Positions 32,311-39,386 of a stretch of DNA of 39,386 bases are shown in pieces. Each line of letters opens with the position of its first letter. Positions within the stretch are counted from its first letter, which is position 1. Source of the DNA: Anaerovorax odorimutans (lineage in GTDB: Bacteria > Bacillota > Clostridia > Peptostreptococcales > JAAYPU01). The DNA lies in contig JAENZQ010000015.1 in assembly GCA_016841185.1 (NCBI GenBank), positions 1-39,386 of the forward strand. Direction: 5' to 3'. The position numbers were made by a program, and so were the translations under genes. The notes beneath the pieces were generated by a model. That model was not told the DNA's origin. It ran no database searches and saw nothing but the letters and a program-made list of their open reading frames with translations.

Positions 32311-33003
32311 ATGTATGAAAAATGGATCGATACGATTTCAGCTTCTGCACTGTTCAGTGGTATAGCCAAAGAAGACTTGAAATTTATGATTAATTGTATT
32401 AAACCAAGAATGGAGAAATTTTCAAAAAATGATTACATTGTATTTACCGGAGAAAGGTTTGAAGGAGTGGGTGTTCTTTTGTCCGGCGCTGCTACGGTTC
32501 TGAAAGAAAATGCTGCAGGAGAGCGCATTATTATGACGTTATTAGAGCCCGGGGATATTTTTGGGGAAATAGCTGTTTTTTCCAGCTTAATTAGCTGGCC
32601 TTCAACTGTTCAGGCTCAGGAAGACTCTGTTGTTATATTTGTATCCGGCGATAAAATTGTAGGAAGTTGTCAGAATGCATGTATCGGACATAAAAAACTG
32701 ATATTAAATATGTTGGGGATCGTTTCTGAAAAGGCTTTGAACCTGAATAAAAAAGTAGAATATCTGACAATTAAAAGCATGCGGGGGAAGCTCAGTGCTT
32801 TTTTACTGGAACAGTACAAAAAGACCGGAAAATCAACCTTTATGCTGCCCATGAACCGAAACGAACTGGCAGAGTTCCTGAATGTATCAAGACCTTCCAT
32901 GTCCCGTGAAATGAGCCGGATGAAAGAAGAAGGGACAATCGATTACTATTTGTCTTCCATCCAGATAAAAGATATGGAATCATTGAAGAATATGGTGGAC
33001 TAA
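32311..33003 (+). CDS. Crp/Fnr-family regulator (HcpR-like)
   Basis: A 230-residue transcription factor with an N-terminal cNMP-type sensor fold (about 10-130: LLSGAATVLKE, LEPGDIFGEIAVF) and a C-terminal winged helix (about 150-220: MNRNELAEFLNVSRPSMSREMSRMKEEG). It lacks the N-terminal cysteine cluster of classical Fnr. Being divergent from the ferredoxin/hcp genes it is probably the NO-responsive HcpR of this organism, a group that in other anaerobes controls hcp. No experimental binding motif is recalled here with certainty. The start ATG 32311 has only a weak site (AAAGGG, 9 nt). Confidence 0.85.
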   Translation: MYEKWIDTISASALFSGIAKEDLKFMINCIKPRMEKFSKNDYIVFTGERFEGVGVLLSGAATVLKENAAGERIIMTLLEPGDIFGEIAVFSSLISWPSTVQAQEDSVVIFVSGDKIVGSCQNACIGHKKLILNMLGIVSEKALNLNKKVEYLTIKSMRGKLSAFLLEQYKKTGKSTFMLPMNRNELAEFLNVSRPSMSREMSRMKEEGTIDYYLSSIQIKDMESLKNMVD

Positions 33004-33023
33004 AAGAAAAAATAAAGCGTATT

Positions 33024-33040
33024 ATTCAATTAAGTTGAAT
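33024..33040. promoter_or_regulatory. Inverted repeat upstream of nadA
   Basis: ATTCAA-TTAAG-TTGAAT, 6-bp arms, about 80 nt before nadA. NAD synthesis operons in Firmicutes are often repressed by a niacin-sensing regulator; whether this is such a site is a guess. Confidence 0.3.
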
Positions 33041-33121
33041 TAAAAGTATTATTAATGTTATGATATTTTTTGAAAAATTATGGAAAAATAAACGATAATA
33101 TAAAATAAATCGGAGGACAGT

Positions 33122-34024
33122 ATGGAAAGTATCAAAGATAAGATAAAAAAATTGAAAAAAGAAAAGAATGCATTGATCCTTGCCCATTATTATCAAGATA
33201 TAGAAATTCAGGACATAGCAGACTTTGTAGGAGATTCATTTGAGCTTGCTAAAAAGGCAAAGCAGGCGAAGGAAAATATCATTGTTTTTTGCGGGGTGCA
33301 TTTTATGGCAGAAGGTGCTAAGATCCTGAATCCTGAAAAGACGGTGATTCTGCCTGTAAAGGAAGCAGGATGCCCTATGGCTGATATGGCTTCGGCAGAA
33401 GATGTCATTGTATTGAAAGAACAGTATCCTGATGCGGCAGTAGTGACCTATGTAAATTCTACAGCAGACGTCAAGGCAGTCAGTGACATATGCTGCACTT
33501 CTTCCAGTGCACTGAAAGTAGTTGGCTCGTTGCCAAATAAGCAGATTATTTTTGTTCCTGACGAAAACCTGGGACAATATGTTGCAAAACAAATAAAAGA
33601 TAAAGAAGTGATTACTTTCAAAGGTTATTGTCCTGTCCATAAAAGAGTGACCGTGCAGGATGTGGAGGAAGTAAGAGAAGAACTGCCGGACGCCTTAATG
33701 CTGGTTCATCCTGAATGTACACCGGAAGTATTAGACAAATCGGATTTTATTGGAAGCACATCTCAAATCATTAAAAAAGCATTGGAATCGGAGTCAAAAA
33801 ATATCATTATTGGTACTGAAGTAGGCGTTGTAGAATACCTTAAAAAGAAAGACCCAAATAAAAACTACTATCTGCTGTCTCCCAAGATGACCTGTATCAA
33901 CATGAAAAAAACTTCTTTAAAAGACGTTTTATCTGCTCTAAAAAACAGTGAATATGAAATAAATTTGGAAAAAGAAGCAATAGGCAAAGCTTATAACAGT
34001 CTCAATAGAATGATGAATGTTTAG
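33122..34024 (+). CDS. nadA: Quinolinate synthase NadA
   Basis: A 300-residue [4Fe-4S] enzyme that condenses iminoaspartate with dihydroxyacetone phosphate to quinolinate. Landmarks are LAHYYQDIEIQDIADFVGDS at the start, FCGVHFMAEGAKIL, the ICCTSSSAL and KGYCPVHKRV segments, HPEC and the terminal SPKMTCINMKK. The cluster cysteines come from these regions. ATG 33122 lies 5 nt after GGAGG. It is the first gene of nadA-nadB-nadC, the complete de novo route from aspartate to nicotinate mononucleotide. The oxygen-labile cluster fits an anaerobe. Confidence 0.97.
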   Translation: MESIKDKIKKLKKEKNALILAHYYQDIEIQDIADFVGDSFELAKKAKQAKENIIVFCGVHFMAEGAKILNPEKTVILPVKEAGCPMADMASAEDVIVLKEQYPDAAVVTYVNSTADVKAVSDICCTSSSALKVVGSLPNKQIIFVPDENLGQYVAKQIKDKEVITFKGYCPVHKRVTVQDVEEVREELPDALMLVHPECTPEVLDKSDFIGSTSQIIKKALESESKNIIIGTEVGVVEYLKKKDPNKNYYLLSPKMTCINMKKTSLKDVLSALKNSEYEINLEKEAIGKAYNSLNRMMNV

Positions 34025-34048
34025 GAAACAGCGAATGGAGTGTTTATC

Positions 34049-35581
34049 GTGAGGAGATATGTATTTAACGGAAATATTGAGACTCTGAAGCGGGAGTATT
34101 ATGATGTTATTATTGTTGGAAGCGGCATAGCAGGTCTTTATACTGCTTTGAATTTAGATAAAAAATTGCGTTGCGCAGTATTATCCAAGGCGGAAATAGA
34201 AAAGAGCAGCTCATGGCTTGCACAGGGAGGTATTGCTGCAGTCGTTTCAAAGGAGGATAAGGCGCAGTGCCATTTCCATGATACGATTGTTGCAGGTGCG
34301 GGATTATGTGATGAAGAGTCTGTCAAAGTGCTTGTCAATGAGGGTCCGGGTGATATTCAACAATTGATGGCTATGAATGTTCCCTTTGATCTTAGCGAAG
34401 AAGGCGATTTACATATTACAAGAGAAGGCGGACATACGAGGAACAGAATCGTACATTGCGGAGGTGATGCCACTGGCCGGGAAACAGTCAAGACACTTGC
34501 TGCCATTGCCAGTACAAGGTCCAATATTTCTCTATTAGAAAATGTTTTTCTTTCAGATATTCTGACATCCCAGGATAAAGCAGCAGGTGTTATTGTAGCC
34601 GACAAGGATGGATATAAGGTAATGGTTTCTCCTAATGTGGTAATCAGCACCGGAGGGATCGGACAAGTATATGCCCATACGACAAACCCTATTGGGGCTA
34701 CCGGTGACGGAATTGCTGCAGCTTTAAGAGCAGGGGCAAACGTAAGAAATATGGAATTTATTCAATTTCATCCGACGGCTTTTTATAAACCCGATGAAAG
34801 TGGACAGTCTTTTCTTATTTCAGAAGCAGTAAGAGGAGAAGGCGGTATTCTCAGAAATATTCAGGGTGAATGTTTTATGAAAGGGAAGCATCCTATGAAA
34901 GATCTTGCACCAAGAGACATTGTAACCCGTGCTATTGCAGAGGAAATGATTAAAACAAACGGCAAATATGTTTTTGTTGATATAACTTCAAAATCCGAGG
35001 AATTTCTTGTAAAAAGATTTCCAACTATTTTCAATGAATGTAAAAAGCATGGTATCAACATTTCGAAACAGTGGATACCGGTTTATCCCGTGCAACACTA
35101 TTTAATGGGAGGAATTGCGGTAAATCTTCATAGTATGACCAATATCAAAGGGTTATATGTAACAGGTGAATCCAGCTGTACGGGTGTCCATGGAGCCAAC
35201 CGTCTTGCAAGCAATTCTTTATTGGAATGCATGGTCTTTGGGCGCAGATGTGCACAGCATATTAATAAAAATAAACATGAGGCTTCATATGACTATAAAT
35301 TTCAAAATATAACTGTAGAAAACAGCAACCTGGATATTACACATCTTAAAAAGACTATAAAGCACATAATGGTTCAAAAAGGCGGAATTGCACGGAACGG
35401 AACAGGCTTGAGAGAAGGATTAGAGCAGGTGGGGGGAATATTGAATGATTTAAATATAATTGAATTTAAAACCCGAGAAAGTATTGAACTTTTTAATATC
35501 GCAATAATAGCAGGTGCAATATTGGAAGCTGCTGTTGCAAGAAATAGTAATGTGGGTGCACACTTTAGAATGGATGCATAA
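34049..35581 (+). CDS. nadB: L-aspartate oxidase NadB
   Basis: A 510-residue FAD enzyme that oxidises aspartate to iminoaspartate for NadA. The FAD-binding motif VGSGIAGLYTALNL is near residue 25. SSWLAQGGIAAV, HTRNRIVHCGGDATG, FIQFHPTAFYKP and GEGGILRN are shared with the succinate dehydrogenase flavoprotein superfamily, and SSCTGVHGANRLASNSLLE ends the FAD domain. GTG 34049 is chosen because GGAG is 8 nt upstream; GTG 34040 overlaps that site. The protein appears a little shorter than enterobacterial NadB at its C-terminal helical part. Anaerobes are expected to use fumarate or another acceptor in place of oxygen. Confidence 0.96.
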   Translation: MRRYVFNGNIETLKREYYDVIIVGSGIAGLYTALNLDKKLRCAVLSKAEIEKSSSWLAQGGIAAVVSKEDKAQCHFHDTIVAGAGLCDEESVKVLVNEGPGDIQQLMAMNVPFDLSEEGDLHITREGGHTRNRIVHCGGDATGRETVKTLAAIASTRSNISLLENVFLSDILTSQDKAAGVIVADKDGYKVMVSPNVVISTGGIGQVYAHTTNPIGATGDGIAAALRAGANVRNMEFIQFHPTAFYKPDESGQSFLISEAVRGEGGILRNIQGECFMKGKHPMKDLAPRDIVTRAIAEEMIKTNGKYVFVDITSKSEEFLVKRFPTIFNECKKHGINISKQWIPVYPVQHYLMGGIAVNLHSMTNIKGLYVTGESSCTGVHGANRLASNSLLECMVFGRRCAQHINKNKHEASYDYKFQNITVENSNLDITHLKKTIKHIMVQKGGIARNGTGLREGLEQVGGILNDLNIIEFKTRESIELFNIAIIAGAILEAAVARNSNVGAHFRMDA

Positions 35582-35594
35582 AAGGAGAATAAAC

Positions 35595-36428
35595 GTGTCG
35601 AGCGAAATATTAAAAAAAGAAATCATTTTAAAAGCATTATCAGAAGATATCGGAACCGGTGACATAACGACTATGAGTATTGTTTCAAATCAAAAAAAAA
35701 TTAAAGGAAGCTTTATTGCAAAGGAAGCTGGGATTTTATGTGGTTTTGAAATTGTTGAAAGCGTCTTTCAAACGATAGATAAAGGAATCATATTTTGTCC
35801 ATCGGTAAAAGAAGGTGCTTCTGTTGAGGCGGGAAATATTTTTGCAACTATAGAAGGGCCGGCATCCGGAATCCTTACAGGTGAAAGGGTCGCCTTGAAT
35901 TTTTTACAAAGGCTTTCAGGAATTTCAACTAAGACAGCTTCTTTGGTTGATATTGTCCAAGGGACAAAAGCAAAGATCACAGATACACGAAAAACGACAC
36001 CAGGATTAAGAATTTTAGAAAAATATGCTGTAAAAGTTGGTGGAGGCGTTAATCACAGGTTTAATCTTTCTGACGGTGTATTGATCAAGGACAATCACAT
36101 TCTTGCTGCAGGAGGTATAACCCGAGCAATTGCTGCTGTAAGAAAGAATATCCCTCATACTCTAAAAATAGAAGTTGAGGTTGAAAATCTGGAACAAATT
36201 GAAGAAGCCCTTAATGCGGGAGCGGATATCATTATGCTGGATAATATGGATTTGCAAATGATGCGAAAAGCCGTGAGGTTGATAGATGGACGTGCTTTAG
36301 TTGAGGCTTCCGGTAATATGGGGGATAAAGATATTCTGTCAGTTGCTGAAACCGGTGTGGATTTTATTTCCGTAGGGGCATTGACTCATACGGTCAAGGC
36401 TTTGGACATCAGCCTTAAACTCACATAA
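35595..36428 (+). CDS. nadC: Nicotinate-nucleotide diphosphorylase (quinolinate phosphoribosyltransferase) NadC
   Basis: A 277-residue enzyme converting quinolinate and PRPP to nicotinate mononucleotide and CO2. Typical features are LSEDIGTGDITT, GERVALNFLQRLSGIST, the PRPP/quinolinate arginines in TRKTTPGLR, GGVNHRFNLSDGVLIKDNH, EVEVENLEQ and LDNMD. The GTG at 35595 behind AAAGGAG gives the family's normal length; a longer frame to 35514 would overlap nadB and add no family sequence. Starts 13 nt after nadB. Confidence 0.96.
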   Translation: MSSEILKKEIILKALSEDIGTGDITTMSIVSNQKKIKGSFIAKEAGILCGFEIVESVFQTIDKGIIFCPSVKEGASVEAGNIFATIEGPASGILTGERVALNFLQRLSGISTKTASLVDIVQGTKAKITDTRKTTPGLRILEKYAVKVGGGVNHRFNLSDGVLIKDNHILAAGGITRAIAAVRKNIPHTLKIEVEVENLEQIEEALNAGADIIMLDNMDLQMMRKAVRLIDGRALVEASGNMGDKDILSVAETGVDFISVGALTHTVKALDISLKLT

Positions 36429-36450
36429 ACTTTTATTATCTTTATTGCTT

Positions 36451-36807
36451 TTAGTGCTTTTTATCTAAAATACCAAAGACGATAAAAAGAAAGCCGATGG
36501 TTATTAAGGGTAAAGGAGCTGCCAGAAAACCACTAATTTCTTTGAAAGGGTCCCAGAATGTGATCATGAGAATGCTCGAGATAATATATAAACTTCCTCC
36601 GATAAGTGTATTTTTGCATGATATCCATAGAAACAATAAAAGAATCAGGACAGGGAACATATAAATAAGAAAAATTAATATTTGATGAGAAAAAGGTGTT
36701 TTAGTTTTAAAAGAATCCAAGGACAGATAGACAAGAAGTAAAACATAAACGATGGTCATGATTTTTGGGGCCAATAAAAAATTTGGCCTTGTTTTTGCTT
36801 GAAACAT
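36451..36807 (-). CDS. Small four-helix membrane protein, function unknown
   Basis: A 118-residue hydrophobic protein with four predicted transmembrane stretches (about 13-32, 42-62, 68-87 and 95-115) and a short basic C-terminus (LDKKH). The start ATG 36807 is supported by GGGGAT 7 nt upstream. No family motif is recognised. It is convergent with nadC (23-nt gap), with no strong terminator between them. It is separated from glnA by a repeat element. Confidence 0.6.
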   Translation of the reverse strand: MFQAKTRPNFLLAPKIMTIVYVLLLVYLSLDSFKTKTPFSHQILIFLIYMFPVLILLLFLWISCKNTLIGGSLYIISSILMITFWDPFKEISGFLAAPLPLITIGFLFIVFGILDKKH

Positions 36808-36882
36808 TTTGACATCCCCTAAATATTATTATCCTATTATATCATATTGTGGATATGAATGGAAATATTCGCAAAAAAAGAA

Positions 36883-36902
36883 GAGAATGAAATAATCATT
36901 CT
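36883..36902 (-). terminator. glnA terminator hairpin, distal copy with T-rich tail
   Basis: GAGAATGAAATAATCATTCT, an AGAATGA/TCATTCT stem. Read on the minus strand it is followed by CTTCTTTTTTT, so it is a complete intrinsic terminator. An identical 20-nt copy sits at 37052-37071 directly after glnA but without the tail. Confidence 0.65.
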
Positions 36903-37054
36903 GAGATTGTTGAAAAAGCCTACAATTTCCAGGCTTTTGAAAAATTCGAAGTTCAAGGCGCGCTGAGAGCGAGCAGCGGAGCTTACTTCAGGTAAGTGAG
37001 CATGTTCGATTGAAAGCAGCAACGCAGAAATTCGGAGATTTTCAACAGCCTGAG
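36901..37054. mobile_element. MITE-like non-coding repeat element with terminal inverted repeats
   Basis: A block of about 150 nt, visibly more GC-rich than its flanks, with imperfect terminal inverted repeats: CTGAGATTGTTGAAAA at the left and, read inward from the right, CTCAGGCTGTTGAAAA (13 of 16 identical, including a perfect TGTTGAAAA). Inside is a hairpin GCTTACTT/AAGTGAGC (36981-37001) and AAGCCT/AGGCTT near the left end. It has no reading frame of note. It is bracketed by 20-nt direct copies of the glnA terminator hairpin. This pattern fits a transposase-dependent miniature element, though no transposase is in the window. Confidence 0.65.
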
Positions 37055-37071
37055 AATGAAATAATCATTCT
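37052..37071 (-). repeat. glnA terminator hairpin, proximal copy (direct repeat of 36883-36902)
   Basis: An identical 20-nt copy, GAGAATGAAATAATCATTCT, 14 nt after the glnA stop. On the minus strand it runs straight into the repeat element (AGGCTGTTG) and has no T-run. Confidence 0.7.
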
Positions 37072-37084
37072 CCTTTTATTATAA

Positions 37085-38437
37085 TTAATAACGTTTTAAA
37101 TATTGTTTAATTTCCCATTTATGTACTTCCTTTTGATAGAACTGCCATTCTTTCAGTTTTGTATTATAAAAAACATTAAAAGCATGTTGGCCAAGGGTGT
37201 CTTTCACAAGTTCATCCTGTTTCATGTATTCCAAAGCTTCAAAAAGATCCCTCGGATATTTTTCAATACTGAAACTGTTTTTATCTTTTTCCGTCATATT
37301 GTAAAGGTTTTCACTGCATTCACTGGGAGGTTCTATCTTATTCTTTATCCCATCAAGGCCGGCTCTTAGCATAACTGCAAAAACCAGATAGGGGTTTGCA
37401 GTAGGATCCGGTGTCCGCAATTCCACTCGCGTTCCTTCACCCCGGCTGTCAGGAATGCGGATAAAGGCAGACCTGTTGGATCTGGACCAGGTAATGTTTG
37501 TTGGGGCTTCATATCCGGGAACAAGGCGTTTATAGGAGTTTATGGTTGGATTGCAGATTGCTGCGATTCCCTTGGCATGTTCTATTAATCCGCCGATATA
37601 GTATCTTGCGGTTTTGCTCAGACCAATGGTGTCATTTGCATCATAGAATATATTTTTACCGTCTCTTGAAAGAGACTGGTTACAGTGCATTGCATTTGCA
37701 TTTTCTCCTGTAAATGGTTTCGGAATAAAAGAAGCATATAAGCCGTGATGATGTGCAATATTCTTTACGATTTGCTTAAATGACATCCATTTGTCGGCAG
37801 CTGTCAGAGCTTCTTCGTATTTAAAATCTATTTCATGCTGTCCGGGAGCAACTTCATGATGAGAGGCTTCAATGGAAAAACCATATTTTTTCATTGTAAG
37901 AATGATGTCTCTGCGAGCAGATTCACCTTTATCTACAGGAGATAAATCAAAGTAACCGGCTTCATCATGAATATCAAAAGTCGGATCTCCATTTTCATCT
38001 AAATGAAAAAGAAAAAACTCGCCTTCCGGTCCGACACTCAGGTTAAAACCCATTTCTTCAGCTTCAGCTAAAGCTAATTTTAATATTTGCCGTGGGCAAC
38101 CCCTAAAAGGTTTTCTATCCCGCCCATATACATTACAAAATATATTGGAAATCTCCTCACTTCCATTGCCGGGTCTCCAGGGAACAGATTCAAAGGTATT
38201 TAAATCAGGAACCAGGTACATATCTGATTCTTCTATTCTGCCAAAGCCGTCGATAGATGAACCGTCAAACATGAGTTCTCCATCAAGAGCTTTATCTAAC
38301 TCGTCAGTTGTAATAGCCATGTTCTTTGACATGCCGAAAATATCAGTAAACTGCAGCCTGATAAATTCGTGTCCGCTTTTTTTGATTTTTTCTTTGATAG
38401 CGTTTTTCTTGTGACTCTCTGAATCATCGAATAACAT
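37085..38437 (-). CDS. glnA: Glutamine synthetase, type I (GSI-alpha-like)
   Basis: A 450-residue ATP-dependent ammonia-assimilating enzyme that forms a dodecamer. Landmarks are LMFDGSSIDGFGRIEESDMYL, the metal-binding GPEGEFFLF, HHEVAPGQHEIDF, NAMHCNQSL, NSYKRLVPGYEAP, RSAFIRIP and RVELRTPDPTANPYL. The length and the NLYNMT sequence in place of NLYDLP point to the alpha form, usually not adenylylated and feedback-inhibited in Firmicutes. The ATG at 38437 is favoured since the ATG at 38449 directly abuts AAAGG; the spacing of about 12 nt is long, so 38449 remains possible. A large palindrome lies 37 nt upstream of the start. Confidence 0.96.
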   Translation of the reverse strand: MLFDDSESHKKNAIKEKIKKSGHEFIRLQFTDIFGMSKNMAITTDELDKALDGELMFDGSSIDGFGRIEESDMYLVPDLNTFESVPWRPGNGSEEISNIFCNVYGRDRKPFRGCPRQILKLALAEAEEMGFNLSVGPEGEFFLFHLDENGDPTFDIHDEAGYFDLSPVDKGESARRDIILTMKKYGFSIEASHHEVAPGQHEIDFKYEEALTAADKWMSFKQIVKNIAHHHGLYASFIPKPFTGENANAMHCNQSLSRDGKNIFYDANDTIGLSKTARYYIGGLIEHAKGIAAICNPTINSYKRLVPGYEAPTNITWSRSNRSAFIRIPDSRGEGTRVELRTPDPTANPYLVFAVMLRAGLDGIKNKIEPPSECSENLYNMTEKDKNSFSIEKYPRDLFEALEYMKQDELVKDTLGQHAFNVFYNTKLKEWQFYQKEVHKWEIKQYLKRY

Positions 38438-38473
38438 AAAGTAATACATCCTTTCTTAATAACATAATAACTA

Positions 38474-38505
38474 ACTTTTTTATTATATCCATATAATAAA
38501 AAAGT
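38474..38505. promoter_or_regulatory. Perfect 15-bp inverted repeat upstream of glnA
   Basis: ACTTTTTTATTATAT, CC, ATATAATAAAAAAGT. The arms are perfect and almost pure A/T. On the minus strand it includes TATAAT-like sequence, so it may overlap the glnA promoter and act as an operator. A second small inverted repeat, ATGGAT-TGTC-ATCCAT, lies at 38521-38536. Confidence 0.45.
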
Positions 38506-38701
38506 AACAAACTTACTCAGATGGATTGTCATCCATTGAGAGAGATATATGCATGACAGCACTTTTATAAAGAGTTTTTCCATAATAATCCTCAAATATG
38601 CTGAAAAAAACTGTAGTATCCGGGTAAATGGCCTAAGTTGCTGTTATTTTCCGAAGTAAGTATGGTAGAATATATTAGATTATAAAGTGAAAGGAAATCA
38701 T

Positions 38702-39322
38702 ATGAACAAGACTGAGGTGGAATTGAAATATCATATAGAATGTAAAAAGGCAGAGGCTATATTATATGAAGTGACCCGTTATCTTTCCATATCTAATATG
38801 GAGGAAGAAAAATTGAAAGCCGTATACTATGATACTTTGGACAATACTCTCTTACAAAACCGGATCGCATTTAGGATCCGCAAGGAAGGTGAAAAAACCA
38901 GTGCAACAGTGAAAGCCCAAGGAACGTATAAAAACGGGATTTTTTCAAGAAAAGAATGGAATTTAGATGTTTCAGATAAGAAAGAAGCAGATGCAAAAGA
39001 TCTGTTGCTGAGAATGCAACTTGACATTGATTTAGAAGAAATCGTTAAAGATAAGCTGTTGATTCCAAAAGTGACTACAGAATTTGTAAGGAAAAGAAAA
39101 GAGATAGAAATCAAGGGCTGCTTGGTAGAATTGTCATTTGACAAAGGTGAGATTATCACAGAACGCGGGAGAGATAGATTTTGCGAGATGGAATTAGAGT
39201 TGCTGAAAGGAAACCAATCTTACCTTGAAGCTTTTGGTAAAGATTTGTCCCTAAAATTCAATCTGAAGCCTCAGCCTGTAAGTAAATATGCACGAGGGCT
39301 CAGGCTATTGGGCCTGGTATAA
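38702..39322 (+). CDS. CYTH-domain protein (triphosphate tunnel enzyme family)
   Basis: A 206-residue protein of the CYTH/triphosphate tunnel metalloenzyme family, which hydrolyses inorganic triphosphate, thiamine triphosphate or related compounds. The N-terminal signature ExExK is present as EVELKYH. It is followed by alternating charged strand segments that line the tunnel: YYDTLDNTLLQNRIAFRIRKEG, TVKAQGTYKNGIFSRKEWN, ELSFDKGEI and FCEMELELLKG. There is no CHAD domain. ATG 38702 is used because AAGGAAA is close upstream and the ExExK motif begins at residue 4. Divergent from glnA. Confidence 0.9.
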   Translation: MNKTEVELKYHIECKKAEAILYEVTRYLSISNMEEEKLKAVYYDTLDNTLLQNRIAFRIRKEGEKTSATVKAQGTYKNGIFSRKEWNLDVSDKKEADAKDLLLRMQLDIDLEEIVKDKLLIPKVTTEFVRKRKEIEIKGCLVELSFDKGEIITERGRDRFCEMELELLKGNQSYLEAFGKDLSLKFNLKPQPVSKYARGLRLLGLV

Positions 39323-39327
39323 TGTAT

Positions 39328-39386
39328 TAAGTGTAAGTGTAAGTGTAAGTGTAAGTGTAAGTGTAAGTGTAAGTGTAAGTGTAAGT
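39328..39386. repeat. Hexanucleotide tandem repeat (TAAGTG)n running off the window
   Basis: TAAGTG is repeated without error for 59 nt, nearly ten copies, starting 6 nt after the CYTH gene stop and continuing to the last base, so its full size is unknown. Being intergenic, copy-number change would not shift a frame, but it could affect the next gene's promoter. Confidence 0.95.

Noticed and set aside
34040-34048. GTG at 34040 as the nadB start
   Set aside because: The GGAG that would serve as ribosome binding site overlaps this codon; GTG 34049 has proper spacing.
36901-37054. Structured non-coding RNA or riboswitch instead of a mobile repeat
   Set aside because: The inverted ends and the duplicated flanking hairpin favour an insertion, although internal hairpins keep an RNA role possible.
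39328-39386. CRISPR array or telomere-like repeat
   Set aside because: The unit is only 6 nt with no spacers, so it is a simple tandem repeat.

Overview
This AT-rich window looks like the chromosome of a strictly anaerobic, probably spore-forming member of the class Clostridia. The support is strong AGGAGG-type ribosome binding sites with many TTG and GTG starts, a hybrid cluster protein (Hcp) with its ferredoxin, FeoAB, ferredoxin-fused MinD ATPases, a radical SAM protein, a SpoVB-type flippase and the oxygen-sensitive NadA/NadB/NadC route to NAD. No rRNA, tRNA, CRISPR array, prophage or transposase gene was seen. Genus cannot be fixed from what is visible.

Layout. 1-1809 is the 3' part of a PEP-synthase-type ATP-grasp protein. 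2005-3613 is a sodium-coupled amino acid transporter with a 35-residue small subunit. 3744-10648 (minus strand) is a tight three-gene operon: a 1367-residue dikinase-like protein, a divergent long GAPDH and a ketoglutarate-semialdehyde-type aldehyde dehydrogenase. 10649-11445 is a long intergenic region holding a consensus sigma-54 promoter ahead of an M20 amidohydrolase (11446-12711). 12900-14171 is a PG-binding/LysM/M14 peptidoglycan endopeptidase.

14389-23936 is the most distinctive block. It holds two NifX/NifB-family cluster-binding proteins, two small proteins sharing a GDGTGP N-terminal tag, a DUF134 regulator, a Fur-family regulator, FeoA/FeoB behind a perfect Fur box, two ferredoxin-fused MinD ATPases, a radical SAM protein, a metallo-beta-lactamase-fold protein and an Mrp carrier ATPase. 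It resembles the Orange-protein (ORP) type of NifX/MinD system known from Desulfovibrio and is not a nitrogenase cluster. The NifX operon and the MinD operon have near-identical promoters followed by the same 14-nt sequence, which suggests common control.

24034-29749 carries a DMT permease, a short alkyltransferase-like protein, SpoVB, and a two-component system followed by a small exported DUF2680-type protein whose promoter matches that of the regulator gene. 29800-33003 is a nitrosative-stress module (Hcp, associated ferredoxin, divergent Crp/Fnr regulator). 33122-36428 is nadABC. 36451-38437 carries a small membrane protein and glutamine synthetase. Their shared intergenic region has a MITE-like insertion that appears to have split and duplicated the glnA terminator. 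A CYTH-domain protein and a hexanucleotide tandem repeat running off the end close the window.
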